Origin: Pararobbsia alpina_A
Lineage (GTDB): Bacteria > Pseudomonadota > Gammaproteobacteria > Burkholderiales > Burkholderiaceae
Length of the DNA: 64,000 nucleotides
Direction: 5' to 3'
NCBI RefSeq assembly: GCF_965118125.1
Contig: NZ_OZ221288.1
Location: forward strand, 620,001 to 684,000
Shown: piece after piece, positions 18,357 to 26,814 of the stretch
Numbering within the stretch: position 1 is the stretch's first letter
How the letters are laid out: every line of letters starts with the position of its first letter
Program-made: the position numbers and the translations under genes
The notes under the pieces: generated by a model
What the model was told of the DNA's origin: nothing
Database searches by the model: none
The model's input: the letters and a program-made list of their open reading frames with translations, nothing else

Positions 18357-18382
18357 ACATTATCTGACTCAGCAGTTATTGT
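18357..18382. promoter_or_regulatory. Second MarR operator-like repeat upstream of emrB (site D)
   Basis: The 26 bases align without gaps to the marR site at 8631: 19 of 22 arm positions match, the spacer is again four bases (CTCA), and the downstream flank CAAA is shared. The symmetry is imperfect. It could act on emrB or on transcription toward mdcG. Confidence 0.55.
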
Positions 18383-18607
18383 CAAATTAGATTATTTCCT
18401 GTCAGGTTATTGGAAGAAATCCACACGCAATCTTGACGGCACCCTTCCCAAGCCCAATCCCTTGCCCTATCCCGCCCCCCCTCTCGCTGCGTTGGACATC
18501 GAACTGGAAGAGACATGCCCCCATCGTTCGCTGACGCACAACGTTGGTTCGCACGGAACCCCGTTGCGCTGTAGATTACGTATCCGCCCCCGATCGGTGC
18601 CTCCGCC
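18383..18607. other. Leader region upstream of mdcG
   Basis: A C-rich stretch near 18440-18490 and a 19-codon open frame (18515-18574, preceded by GGAAGAG) lie here. The small frame is in phase with mdcG but ends at a TAG before it. No identifiable mdc structural gene remains. Confidence 0.35.
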
Positions 18608-19393
18608 TTGCAAACGCTACCGCCCATCCGCCCGCACGATCTGCTCTGGATTGCCGATGCCCGCGACCTGATACTCAGTGAGCCCGCGCCTGCGTGGCTC
18701 ACAGCCGGCTGGCTCGCGCAGGTTCCTGTCGTGGTGCGTCGCGAGCTCACTCGCGATGAGGACATCGTCCCGGTCGGCGTGCGCGGAATGAGCCGGTCTG
18801 AACGCGTCGCCGGCCATGTCAACGCGCCGCGCATTGAGCGGCGGCTCACGCCTGAAGCGGTCGTCGACGGTGCCGCGCAGACATTGCCGGTCTTCGACGC
18901 CGAATTACCTTGCCTGCGTGCGCTCTCATGGGCGACACCGAAGCTCGCCGCCATCCAGCTTGCATGGGGCGTAACAGGCAGCGTCGGTTTCGCCCTGGCC
19001 ACGGGCTTGCCGGTGCTGCGTGACGCCAGCGATCTCGACGTGCTGCTTCGCGCGCCACGACGACTGACACGTGCCGAGACCGATGCCCTGTCCGACATGC
19101 TGAGCAACGCACCTGCACGCATCGATCTCCAGATCGACACCGGCATCGGCGGCTTTGCGCTACTCGAATGGCTCGCGGGTCGTGGTCACGTGATGCTCAA
19201 GACGGACCGCGGCCCTGTACTCGTCGAAGATCCGTGGCGCGTAGAAGAGGTCGAAGCGGCATTGGCCGGTCTCGCCAGGCCGCGCTCATCAATGCCGACA
19301 GTGGCAGCGACGTCGTCATCGACTTCGGCGCCAGCACCGTCACCGTCACCGACGTCGACATCGACATCGAACCCGCCCGCCGCACACCCATGA
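18608..19393 (+). CDS. mdcG: Phosphoribosyl-dephospho-CoA transferase MdcG (malonate decarboxylase maturation)
   Basis: MdcG attaches the 2'-(5''-phosphoribosyl)-3'-dephospho-CoA prosthetic group to the malonate decarboxylase acyl carrier protein. This 261-residue protein shows the family start RPHDLLWI, VRRELTRDEDIVPVGVRG in the middle, AWGVTGSVGFALATGLPVL, and the nucleotidyltransferase acidic pair in SDLDVLLRAP. The start is TTG at 18608, just before the conserved N-terminus. The C-terminal 35 residues are Ser/Thr/Pro-rich and atypical. It overlaps mdcH by four bases. No carrier protein or decarboxylase gene (mdcA-E) is present here. Confidence 0.87.
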   Translation: MQTLPPIRPHDLLWIADARDLILSEPAPAWLTAGWLAQVPVVVRRELTRDEDIVPVGVRGMSRSERVAGHVNAPRIERRLTPEAVVDGAAQTLPVFDAELPCLRALSWATPKLAAIQLAWGVTGSVGFALATGLPVLRDASDLDVLLRAPRRLTRAETDALSDMLSNAPARIDLQIDTGIGGFALLEWLAGRGHVMLKTDRGPVLVEDPWRVEEVEAALAGLARPRSSMPTVAATSSSTSAPAPSPSPTSTSTSNPPAAHP

Positions 19394-20328
19394 CCTTGAT
19401 TCTTTTCACATTCCCCGGCCAGGGTTCGCAACGCGCGGGGATGCTGCATGCGCTCCCCGACGAGACCATCGTGCGCCAGACGCTCGACGAAGCGAGCGTC
19501 GCGCTCGGCCGCAATGTCCTCGAACTCGATACCGACGCGGCGCTCGCGTCGACCGTGGCGGTACAGGTCTGCCTGCTCGTCGCTGGCGTTGCTGGCGCAC
19601 GCCTGATCGAATCGATGTCGGGCGCACCCGACATGGTGGCCGGCCTGTCGATTGGCGCCTATCCGGCTGCCGTCACGGCAGGAATACTGAGCTTGCGCGA
19701 CGCGGTCGGATTGGTTGCGCGGCGTGGCGCACTCATGGAGCAGGCCTTTCCGCATGGCTATGGAATGATGGCCATCTCGGGCCTGAATCAGCGTGCGGTC
19801 GAACGCGTGCTTGCGGAAGTGCATGGCCCGGACATGCCGGTCTATCTCGCGAATCTGAATGCCGAGCAGCAGATGGTGATCGCAGGTCGCGACGATGCCC
19901 TGGCGCGCGCAGGGGCGCTCGCGATCGAACGCGGTGCCCGCGCGGCCGATCGCATCCGCGTGCCGGTGCCGTCGCACTGCGAACTGCTCGACGACGCGGC
20001 GGCTGACCTGACTCGCGCATTTGAGGGCGTCACGCTAAAGCACCCCCGATTGACCTATCTCAGCAGCAGCATGGCGCGTGCAATGTTCGACCCTGACAAG
20101 ATCGGTGCCGATCTCGCGGCGAATATGGCGCACCAGGTGCGCTGGCACGAAACGATGCGTCTCGCATGGGAGCGCGGCGCGCGCCTCGCTGTTGAGATGC
20201 CAACCGGCAACGTGCTCACGCGACTGAGCGCCGATATCTTCGAAGACAGCGTTGCCGTGAGCGTCAGCGACACGCGCCCAGACAGTATTCAGGCGTTGAT
20301 CGAACGTGCGCGCGCGATGGCGGAGTAG
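19390..20328 (+). CDS. mdcH: Malonyl-CoA:ACP malonyltransferase-like MdcH
   Basis: MdcH loads malonyl onto the mature decarboxylase carrier protein. The 312-residue acyltransferase shows FPGQGSQ at residues 7-13, the nucleophile motif GLSIGAYPA with its serine, the HxxN-like RRGALMEQAF segment and VPSHCELL with the catalytic histidine. It is closer to MdcH than to FabD by neighbourhood and by its short N-terminus. The start overlaps the mdcG stop (ATGA). Without the rest of the mdc operon its partner must be encoded elsewhere, or the pair is a remnant. Confidence 0.85.
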   Translation: MTLILFTFPGQGSQRAGMLHALPDETIVRQTLDEASVALGRNVLELDTDAALASTVAVQVCLLVAGVAGARLIESMSGAPDMVAGLSIGAYPAAVTAGILSLRDAVGLVARRGALMEQAFPHGYGMMAISGLNQRAVERVLAEVHGPDMPVYLANLNAEQQMVIAGRDDALARAGALAIERGARAADRIRVPVPSHCELLDDAAADLTRAFEGVTLKHPRLTYLSSSMARAMFDPDKIGADLAANMAHQVRWHETMRLAWERGARLAVEMPTGNVLTRLSADIFEDSVAVSVSDTRPDSIQALIERARAMAE

Positions 20329-20340
20329 CCAACGCTCGGA

Positions 20341-21282
20341 TCACGCGATCGGCGCCCCAAGGGATGGAGCCGCGCCGAGCGGTTGCGACAGCCGGCACAC
20401 AGCCAGCAAGGCCAGCAGGTTGGGGTCACGTTCGCGCGCGCGGCGGAACGTAAGCCCGATCGTCTGCCGCATCGCATAGTCGGACACGAGGTCGATGAAC
20501 TGCACCTTGTCGCCGAACGCCCCGCGCACACGGCCCGGCAGCAGCGTGCACCCGACGCCTCCGCTCACGAGATTCATCAACGAAAAAATATCGCCGGTGC
20601 GCATGACGACTTCGGGCGTGAAGCCGGCGATTCGAAATGCATCGTCGAAGTTGTGTGAAGTCGCAAAGCCGTCGGCAAGCGAAACAAAGCGCTCGCCGCG
20701 ACAATCGCGCAGATCGATCTTCGTCATCTGCGCGTATTTGGAACCCGCTGGCGCCGCGAAGAACAGATCATCTTCGAACAGCGCGACCGATGCGAGTTCA
20801 GGATCCGGCGCAGGGATTGCCATCAGCACCGCATCGAGTTCGCCGAGCTTGAGCCGTTCGAGCAATGTCGCGTTCGAACCCAGCGCCAGTTCGACTTCGA
20901 GCGCAGGTCTGCGCACCTTGAGGTCAATCAGCACGCTCGGCACGGCGCGCGTCGTCAGCGAATACATCGAGCCGATCCGCAAGCGGTTCGATGAGTACCC
21001 CGCGGCCTCGCGCGTCGCGCGAATGCCCTCGTTCATCGTGGAGATCACCTCACGCGCGGCATCGGCCAGCACGCGCGCCGCGTCGGTCGGATTCAGATTG
21101 CGGCCTTCGTGGCGAAACAGCGAACACCGCATGCCCTGCTCGAGCGAATGCAGCGCGCGGTGCACGCTGACCGTGCTCAGGTCGAGCGCCTCGGCCGCCT
21201 TGCCCAGGTTGCCTGTCTCCATATACGCAAGCAGCACTTCGAGCTTGCGGAACGTGATTTCTTCGTCGATTCGAGTGCGCAT
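20341..21282 (-). CDS. LysR-family regulator, MdcR-like
   Basis: The 313-residue regulator converges on mdcH with 12 bases between stops. The helix-turn-helix lies at about residues 8-65 (LEVLLAYMETGNLGKAAEALDLS), followed by the effector domain with LRIGSMYSLTTRAVPSVL. A LysR gene beside mdcGH fits the malonate regulator MdcR, but the assignment depends on context. The ATG at 21282 is chosen over a much longer frame upstream that has no homologous start. Confidence 0.82.
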   Translation of the reverse strand: MRTRIDEEITFRKLEVLLAYMETGNLGKAAEALDLSTVSVHRALHSLEQGMRCSLFRHEGRNLNPTDAARVLADAAREVISTMNEGIRATREAAGYSSNRLRIGSMYSLTTRAVPSVLIDLKVRRPALEVELALGSNATLLERLKLGELDAVLMAIPAPDPELASVALFEDDLFFAAPAGSKYAQMTKIDLRDCRGERFVSLADGFATSHNFDDAFRIAGFTPEVVMRTGDIFSLMNLVSGGVGCTLLPGRVRGAFGDKVQFIDLVSDYAMRQTIGLTFRRARERDPNLLALLAVCRLSQPLGAAPSLGAPIA

Positions 21283-21499
21283 GCGTGAGGCAGGCCGAGT
21301 CTGGATCGGCGCATTATCCGCTGATCCGGTCCCGACTTCACGGTGCGCCATCCATGCAATCGGGACCGGGCAACGCAGACGTGTGCATGCGCAAGTGCGA
21401 TGCGCAACGCGACCGCGAGCGATGCCATGTGCGAACCCGGGCGTATAACGGGCTGATGCCGGGCGGCCGCACTCCCGCGACGAAGGACTGCGCCTGGTG

Positions 21500-22255
21500 T
21501 TACGCCGTGCGCACGGTCCGCACATCCTCGGCCGCCACCTCGCCGAATGCGTCGCTGAACAGATAGGCGACGATCTTGCTCGCCGACTCATCGGGCGAGG
21601 CCAGCTGGGCGTCGCGCTTGAGCGCTTCGAATCGTTGACGGTCCGGGAACCGTTCGAGCGCCGTGTCGCGAATCTCGGACTGCATCTGCGTATCGACCAC
21701 GCCCGGCGCGAGGCTGCAGATGCGGATCGAGCGATGCGCGTCGATGGCAAGCGCCCGCGCGTGATGGTCGAGTGCGGCCTTTGAGCCGCAATAGATGCTC
21801 CAACCCGCATAGGCATTACGCGCCGCACCGCTCGACACATGCACGATACGACGGTCGGTCACATTCGTGCTTGCCTGCGCAAAAGCCGCCGCCAGCATCA
21901 TCGGCGTCGCAACGTTCAGCTGGATCGCACGCGCGATGCTCACAGGGTCCTGAGTTTCGAGCCCGCCGATCGGGCCGAGCATGCCGGCGTTGTTGATCAG
22001 CACGACGCGCTGCGCTCCGGCGAGAAAGTCCTGCAAGCGCGGGGTGGCGATCCAGCGTTCGATGCTGGCCGCGTCAGCGAGATCGACCTCGTCTTGCGCA
22101 AACGTCTGCGGGAACTGTTCGGCAAGCGTCGCATTCGTACCGCGCGACAAGCCCAGTACCCGAATGCCCTGTTCAAGCAACTGCGCCGTGATCGATGCGC
22201 CGATGCCGCGCGTGTGTCCGGTGACGATCGCCCTGGTGATCGAAGAGTCCTGCAT
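21500..22255 (-). CDS. Short-chain dehydrogenase/reductase (sepiapterin/benzil reductase-like)
   Basis: The 251-residue SDR has the cofactor motif TGHTRGIG (residues 12-19), NNAG near residue 88 and the catalytic triad Ser in HVSSGAARN with Tyr-x3-Lys in IYCGSKAA. The PG motif LAPGVVDTQM follows. The features resemble the sepiapterin reductase/benzil reductase branch, which is NADPH-linked. No neighbouring pathway gene reveals a substrate. It is divergent from the PIG-L gene. Confidence 0.88.
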   Translation of the reverse strand: MQDSSITRAIVTGHTRGIGASITAQLLEQGIRVLGLSRGTNATLAEQFPQTFAQDEVDLADAASIERWIATPRLQDFLAGAQRVVLINNAGMLGPIGGLETQDPVSIARAIQLNVATPMMLAAAFAQASTNVTDRRIVHVSSGAARNAYAGWSIYCGSKAALDHHARALAIDAHRSIRICSLAPGVVDTQMQSEIRDTALERFPDRQRFEALKRDAQLASPDESASKIVAYLFSDAFGEVAAEDVRTVRTA

Positions 22256-22517
22256 GCGTGCGCCCCTGCTGAGTCGATGGTCGTTGTCGTCGTTACGCGC
22301 GCGAAGCTGTCACATGCCGTCCTGCGGCTCGCCCCCGTCATGAAGGCACGTCCGGCTCGCGCAACGCCAAGGCTATCAAACGCCCCCCACGACAACGCAA
22401 GTGGCTTGCACGCGTTGATGCGCGCAAGCAACACGCACAAAACATACAGCTGGGTTACGGCAATACGGAAAGCGCCGTTACAATCTCGGGCATCACGCAT
22501 TTCGAACCGCGCCTACC

Positions 22518-23399
22518 ATGCCTTCAGACGCCCCGAGCGACGTTTCTTCCGATGACTTCGATGCCTATGTCGAAGCTTTCCAGGCGCTGTTGCATCGCCC
22601 CCTGCCTCTCCCCGCCGAATACGATGGCCCATTGACCCCGCGGCACGTTGATTCAAGCCGACCCGTCATTGCGATCGTCTCGCCGCATCCCGACGACGAA
22701 TGCATCGTCGGCGGACTGCCCCTACGGCTGCGCCGCGAGGCCGGCTACGACGTCTTGAATATCGCAGCGACCCTCGGCAGCAATGTCGAACGGCGGGATG
22801 AACGCTGGACTGAACTGACACACGCGTGCAACGTGCTGGACTTCGCGACGGTCGACCCGCATTTCGTCGATCGCCTGCCCTTGCATTGCAAGCGGCGCGA
22901 AAGCGAGCCTGACTCATGGCGGCGCGATGTCGCACGACTTGCAGAAGTCTTCGCGGAATGCGGACCGGCCATTGTCATGTGCCCGCATGCGGAAGACGGC
23001 TCCGCTTCGCATATCGGTACCCATGCGCTGACGCTCGATGCGCTCGCGGTCTATGGCAAACCGGTCTGGTTCGTGCAAAGCGAGTTCTGGGGGACGATGC
23101 CCTCGCCCAACCTGCTGGTCGAACTGTCTCCGGCCGATGTCGCGATCCTGCTCCGTGCACTGGTCTGCCATCGCAAGGAAGTCGAGCGCAATCCGTACCA
23201 CCTGCGGCTCACGTCGTGGCTCGCCGACAGCGTGCGGCGCGGCGGTGAAACGGTTTTCGGTGCCGGCCTCGAGCCGCCTTCGTATGATTTCGGCGCGGTA
23301 TACCGGGTCGATCGCTGGAACGGTCATCGGCTCGAGCCGTCCGATCGCCGCGGCGCAGTCGCTGCCCATGAATCGTTGTCGACGTTCTTCGAGATCTGA
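22518..23399 (+). CDS. PIG-L family deacetylase (LmbE-like)
   Basis: The 293-residue protein has the family zinc motif SPHPDDE near residues 55-61 and the second metal-binding His pair in ASHIGTHALT. The family removes acetyl groups from N-acetylglucosamine-containing or related small molecules. An N-terminal Ser/Asp-rich tail of about 30 residues precedes the domain. It is followed by a repeat block and then the xylanase gene. The natural substrate is unknown. Confidence 0.88.
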   Translation: MPSDAPSDVSSDDFDAYVEAFQALLHRPLPLPAEYDGPLTPRHVDSSRPVIAIVSPHPDDECIVGGLPLRLRREAGYDVLNIAATLGSNVERRDERWTELTHACNVLDFATVDPHFVDRLPLHCKRRESEPDSWRRDVARLAEVFAECGPAIVMCPHAEDGSASHIGTHALTLDALAVYGKPVWFVQSEFWGTMPSPNLLVELSPADVAILLRALVCHRKEVERNPYHLRLTSWLADSVRRGGETVFGAGLEPPSYDFGAVYRVDRWNGHRLEPSDRRGAVAAHESLSTFFEI

Positions 23400-23416
23400 A
23401 CCGCGGCGCCCCACAT

Positions 23417-23487
23417 CTCAGACCCATACCCGGACCCAGGCTCAGACCCAAGCTCAGACTCAGAAGCTCAGACTCAGACTCAGACCG
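23417..23487. repeat. Degenerate CTCAGAC short tandem repeats
   Basis: About 70 bases between the PIG-L and xylanase genes consist of repeated CTCAGAC and CTCAGACCC words, some separated by CAAG or CAGG. The spacing is irregular. It is non-coding and may affect the leader of the xylanase mRNA. Confidence 0.75.
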
Positions 23488-23537
23488 CACGCCTCACAAT
23501 TACACCTACACTTACGCCGCAGACCGGGAGACTGTTC

Positions 23538-24728
23538 ATGGTGCCAAGCACGCGCAGCCGCAACACGTTTCGAGCCTGGCTAGCCTTTACGTCGATCGGC
23601 CTGGCCACCCTCTCCGGCTGTGCGAACGAAGCGCCGCTTCCCGCCAACGACGGTCCTGCAGTCTCAATGCCGGCACGCAGCGACGTCCCCTCGCTCAAAA
23701 CCGCGATGGCACCGTATTTCAAAGTGGGTGCAGCGATCGAGCCCGACTCGACCGAAGCGCCCGCCGATGCAGCACTCATCGCCGCACAGTTCTCGAGCCT
23801 GACTGCCGAGAACAAGATGAAGCCGGGCACCATCGGCGTCGGCGAAGGCCGCTATGACTTCCGTGCGGCCGACGAAATCGTCGATTTCGCGCAGGCCCAC
23901 GGCATCGCGATGCGCGGGCATACGCTCGTATGGCACTACAAAAATGGCAACTGGACCGAGGCGCCCGCGTGGTTCTTTGCCGGTGATCCGGACGATCCCG
24001 GTTACCGTTCTCGCGTCGCCGCGCGGCTGACGCGATATGTGACGGACGTCGTCACACATTTCCGTGGCAAGGTCTATGCGTGGGACGTGGTCAATGAAGT
24101 GATCAGCGACGACCCGCACGCGGTGTATCGAGAAGACAGTCCGTGGTACCGCGCGCTTGGCAAGGACTATATTGCCATCGCGTTCCAGGCGGCACGCGCT
24201 GCCGATCCGCAAGCCAGGCTGTATATCAACGAGTACAACACGGACGACGCGGGTAAGCGCGCCAAGCTACTTTCGGTAGTACGCGATCTGCGCGCGCAGG
24301 GTGTGCCGATCGACGGCGTCGGTCATCAGATGCATATCAGCGTCGAATGGCCGCCGATCGCGAATATCAAACAAGCTTTTGACGACGTCGCGGCGCTCGG
24401 CCTCGAAAACCAGGTGACCGAGCTCGACGTGAGTTTCTATAACGATCCGGGCCTGTGCTGGAGCGACCACAATGCGTGTCGTCCCGACTACGGACGTCAC
24501 GTGCCGAACGATCTGGTCCGTGCACAGGCGCTGCGCTATCGCGCCTTGTTCGACCTGTTCAAGACCGAACCGTCGATCAAGGCCGTGACGTTCTGGGGCT
24601 ATTCAGATAAGCACACCTGGCTCTCGTCGACGCCGGTGCCCCGCACCAACCAGCCGTTGTTGTTCAACGCGGCCCTGCAACCGAAGGCCGCGTTTTGGGC
24701 GATTGTGGATCCGACGTACCGGCCTTGA
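23538..24728 (+). CDS. GH10 endo-1,4-beta-xylanase, predicted lipoprotein
   Basis: This glycoside hydrolase family 10 enzyme cleaves the xylan backbone. The 396 residues begin with a lipoprotein signal ending LSGC (Cys30), so it is probably anchored in the envelope. The GH10 barrel follows: FSSLTAENKMKPG, GHTLVWH, the acid/base Glu187 in WDVVNEV, and the nucleophile Glu295 in VTELDVS. The late FWGYSDKHTWL is also typical. Together with the GH127 and CUT1 genes at 27.7-32.9 kb it suggests use of arabinoxylan. The neighbouring cytX gene is unrelated. Confidence 0.95.
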   Translation: MVPSTRSRNTFRAWLAFTSIGLATLSGCANEAPLPANDGPAVSMPARSDVPSLKTAMAPYFKVGAAIEPDSTEAPADAALIAAQFSSLTAENKMKPGTIGVGEGRYDFRAADEIVDFAQAHGIAMRGHTLVWHYKNGNWTEAPAWFFAGDPDDPGYRSRVAARLTRYVTDVVTHFRGKVYAWDVVNEVISDDPHAVYREDSPWYRALGKDYIAIAFQAARAADPQARLYINEYNTDDAGKRAKLLSVVRDLRAQGVPIDGVGHQMHISVEWPPIANIKQAFDDVAALGLENQVTELDVSFYNDPGLCWSDHNACRPDYGRHVPNDLVRAQALRYRALFDLFKTEPSIKAVTFWGYSDKHTWLSSTPVPRTNQPLLFNAALQPKAAFWAIVDPTYRP

Positions 24729-24741
24729 ACATGCGGTGCAC

Positions 24742-26055
24742 TCAGCGCGCAACGCCCTCGCTCGTCGCCGCGTTCGCCGCATAAGGCGACCAACGCGCGA
24801 ACAGTCGATACAGCACAAAGCTTGCAATGAGTGACGGCAGCGACGCGCCCCACTGCGGCTGAAATCGCGTGATGTATTGGTAGAGCGCAATGCCGATGAC
24901 CCACGCAATCGCGCCGACCCAGCTCAGCGACACCGAGGTCGCGTCGGGCGTTCTCGGGCGCACGCCGTGGTGTGCGATGACCACACCGAACAACGGCACG
25001 AACACCGAGCCCAGCAGATAGAGGAAGTCCTGATAGTTCTGGATCGGCAGCAGCAGTGCCAGTAGTGTGGCCACTGCCCCTAGGACGGGCCCCCATACGC
25101 GGACCGACCACTTCGGCACGAGGCTGTGCGTCGACACCGCGGCCGAGTAGAGATCGCTATACCCGTTATCGGTTTCGTCGATCAGGATCAGGGCCAGTGC
25201 GAGCGCACCGAAGCTTGCCTGAAGGATCGTCGGCATCAGGTCCGCACCCGGGTGCAGCGCGGCGATCAGGATCCCGAGCAGGAAACACCAGGCGTTGGCG
25301 AAGCCATACCCGACAAACGTGCCGCCAAACGCCGCGCGTGGCGAGCGGCCATAGCGGGTGTAGTCGGCGACCAGCGGAATCCATGAGATCGGCATCGCAA
25401 TCACGAGGTCGACGGCCGCGGCGAACGCAAGACCGCCCTTGCCCGGCTGCGTCAGCAGTGCCGGCGTCGCGTCGTGGACGAAGCGGATCGTCAGCCAGAC
25501 GAGCGCGGCCAGCATCAGCCAGAGGCCGACGCGACGGATAAAGCGCCGCACGACGCCGACCATGCTCAGCGCAAGCAGTCCCATGAGCACGAGCCCGGCG
25601 ATGACAGTCAGCACCCCGGCGTTGACCGGACCGAATGCCTGCTTCGCGATGGCGCCGAGTCCGTCGCGCAGCACGACGATCTCGAACACCGCCCAACCGA
25701 GCAACTGAAGCACGTTGAGCGCGATGGGCAACACGGCAAACCGCTTGCCGAGCGCGCTCCAGATCAGGCCGGCGCTCGATACGCCCGACACCGAGCCGAG
25801 ATAGCCGACCCACGCCAGCAGCAGCGTGCCGCCGATCGTACCGATCGCGACCGCACCCGCTGCGCCGACAGCGCTAAGCGCAGGAATCAACAGGGCACCG
25901 GCCTGCATGACGAGCAGGCCAACGCCAAGGCTGCCCCACAAGGCGAGGTAATCGGGAAAGCCGAGCGTGCGCCGATCGGCGGGAATGGGCCGCAACGACT
26001 CGTTGACCACCTGCGTCGTGTGCGAAGAATGCGAGGAATGCGGAGAAGCGGACAT
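24742..26055 (-). CDS. cytX: CytX hydroxymethylpyrimidine transporter (NCS1 family)
   Basis: The 437-residue transporter has about 12 membrane helices and NCS1 features, such as GFPDYLALWGSLGVGLLV near the start and PISWIPLVADYTRYG. A TPP riboswitch sits in its leader (26117-26243), which is characteristic of CytX, the predicted importer of the thiamine precursor hydroxymethylpyrimidine. The short His/Ser-rich N-terminus (SPHSSHSSH) precedes the first helix. The ATG at 26055 lies 62 bases after the riboswitch. It converges with the xylanase gene. Confidence 0.9.
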   Translation of the reverse strand: MSASPHSSHSSHTTQVVNESLRPIPADRRTLGFPDYLALWGSLGVGLLVMQAGALLIPALSAVGAAGAVAIGTIGGTLLLAWVGYLGSVSGVSSAGLIWSALGKRFAVLPIALNVLQLLGWAVFEIVVLRDGLGAIAKQAFGPVNAGVLTVIAGLVLMGLLALSMVGVVRRFIRRVGLWLMLAALVWLTIRFVHDATPALLTQPGKGGLAFAAAVDLVIAMPISWIPLVADYTRYGRSPRAAFGGTFVGYGFANAWCFLLGILIAALHPGADLMPTILQASFGALALALILIDETDNGYSDLYSAAVSTHSLVPKWSVRVWGPVLGAVATLLALLLPIQNYQDFLYLLGSVFVPLFGVVIAHHGVRPRTPDATSVSLSWVGAIAWVIGIALYQYITRFQPQWGASLPSLIASFVLYRLFARWSPYAANAATSEGVAR

Positions 26056-26116
26056 GATGCGGCTACCGGTTGAATCGAGGACTGATCCGGCGCGCCGTGT
26101 GAGGAGACCTGCACGC

Positions 26117-26243
26117 TTCCCTACGCTGGTACGATCCAGATCAGGTTCAGCGGGTCGAGTGCTGGCGGGTCCGCAATTTGCGTGCAGCAAATACGTGGAA
26201 TCCCGCAGGCGCCCTCTCAGCCGGCATCCACCGGCTCCCCGAG
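26117..26243 (-). ncRNA. TPP riboswitch (THI element)
   Basis: On the minus strand the element runs from GGGGAGCCGG, through the conserved GGCTGAGAGGG (P2/J2-3), a variable P3 arm, then ACCTGATCTGGAT and CCAGCGTAGGGAAG. These are the invariant pyrimidine- and pyrophosphate-sensing parts of the thi box, and the ends pair to form P1. It precedes cytX. Binding of thiamine pyrophosphate would lower expression. About 60 bases remain for the expression platform. Confidence 0.95.
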
Positions 26244-26331
26244 CAAGGCGCCACCTTCGCACGGGCGGCGTCGTTCGTCAAATGGAATGCGGCGGAATTG
26301 TGACGCCCGGCGCGAAATCGCAACGCAGCCG

Positions 26332-26385
26332 TTGCGGCTTGCGGCTTGCGGCTTGCGGCTTGCGGCTTGCGGCTTGCGGCTTGCG
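26332..26385. repeat. Heptanucleotide tandem repeat TTGCGGC, seven units
   Basis: Seven perfect copies of TTGCGGC lie end to end from 26332 to 26380, followed by a partial copy to 26385. The repeat sits between the divergent cytX riboswitch and the small gene at 26539, outside any gene. Copy number could vary by slippage. Confidence 0.95.
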
Positions 26386-26538
26386 AGACATGACACCCCG
26401 GGACATGCGACGGTTCGTCCGCATCAGGGCGCCCACACCGGAACGCGCGCGTAGAACACACGCCGAACGCACGCAGGCGCATCGCAGTACACTGCTTGAA
26501 AGCCGTCGAATCCATCTTGCTGACAAAGGAAGTTTGAA

Positions 26539-26814
26539 ATGACGCCCGACCCGTCCCGCCCGACTAGCGACAACGAAGCCACAGAACGCGCGTCACGCCC
26601 CGATCCCGAGCACTTCCACGCTGCATTGGGTCATGTTGAAAGCCAGTACGGCTCGGGCCATCTTGCGGCGAGCGCCGCACGGGGTCTTGTCTACAGCATC
26701 GTCGAGACGCTCGGTGCGCTCGTCGGCGATCCCGACCTGCCCGAGCATGCTCGCTCGGGCTATCAAGGCCTGCTTGAATCGGCTCGCGAACTGCGTACGA
26801 AAATCGGCGAATGA
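26539..26814 (+). CDS. Small conserved-looking protein of unknown function, coupled to the DUF72 gene
   Basis: The 91-residue acidic, mainly helical protein has no membrane segment or recognisable domain. The middle (HLAASAARGLVYSIVETLG) and the end (GYQGLLESARELRTKIGE) look like amphipathic helices. AAGGAAG lies six bases before the ATG, and the stop overlaps the next start by four bases (ATGA), so it is translated in an operon with the DUF72 protein. Function unknown. Confidence 0.8.
   Translation: MTPDPSRPTSDNEATERASRPDPEHFHAALGHVESQYGSGHLAASAARGLVYSIVETLGALVGDPDLPEHARSGYQGLLESARELRTKIGE

Noticed and set aside
26332..26385. The heptamer array as a possible CRISPR-like repeat
   Set aside because: The units are contiguous without spacers and are only seven bases long, so it is a simple tandem repeat.
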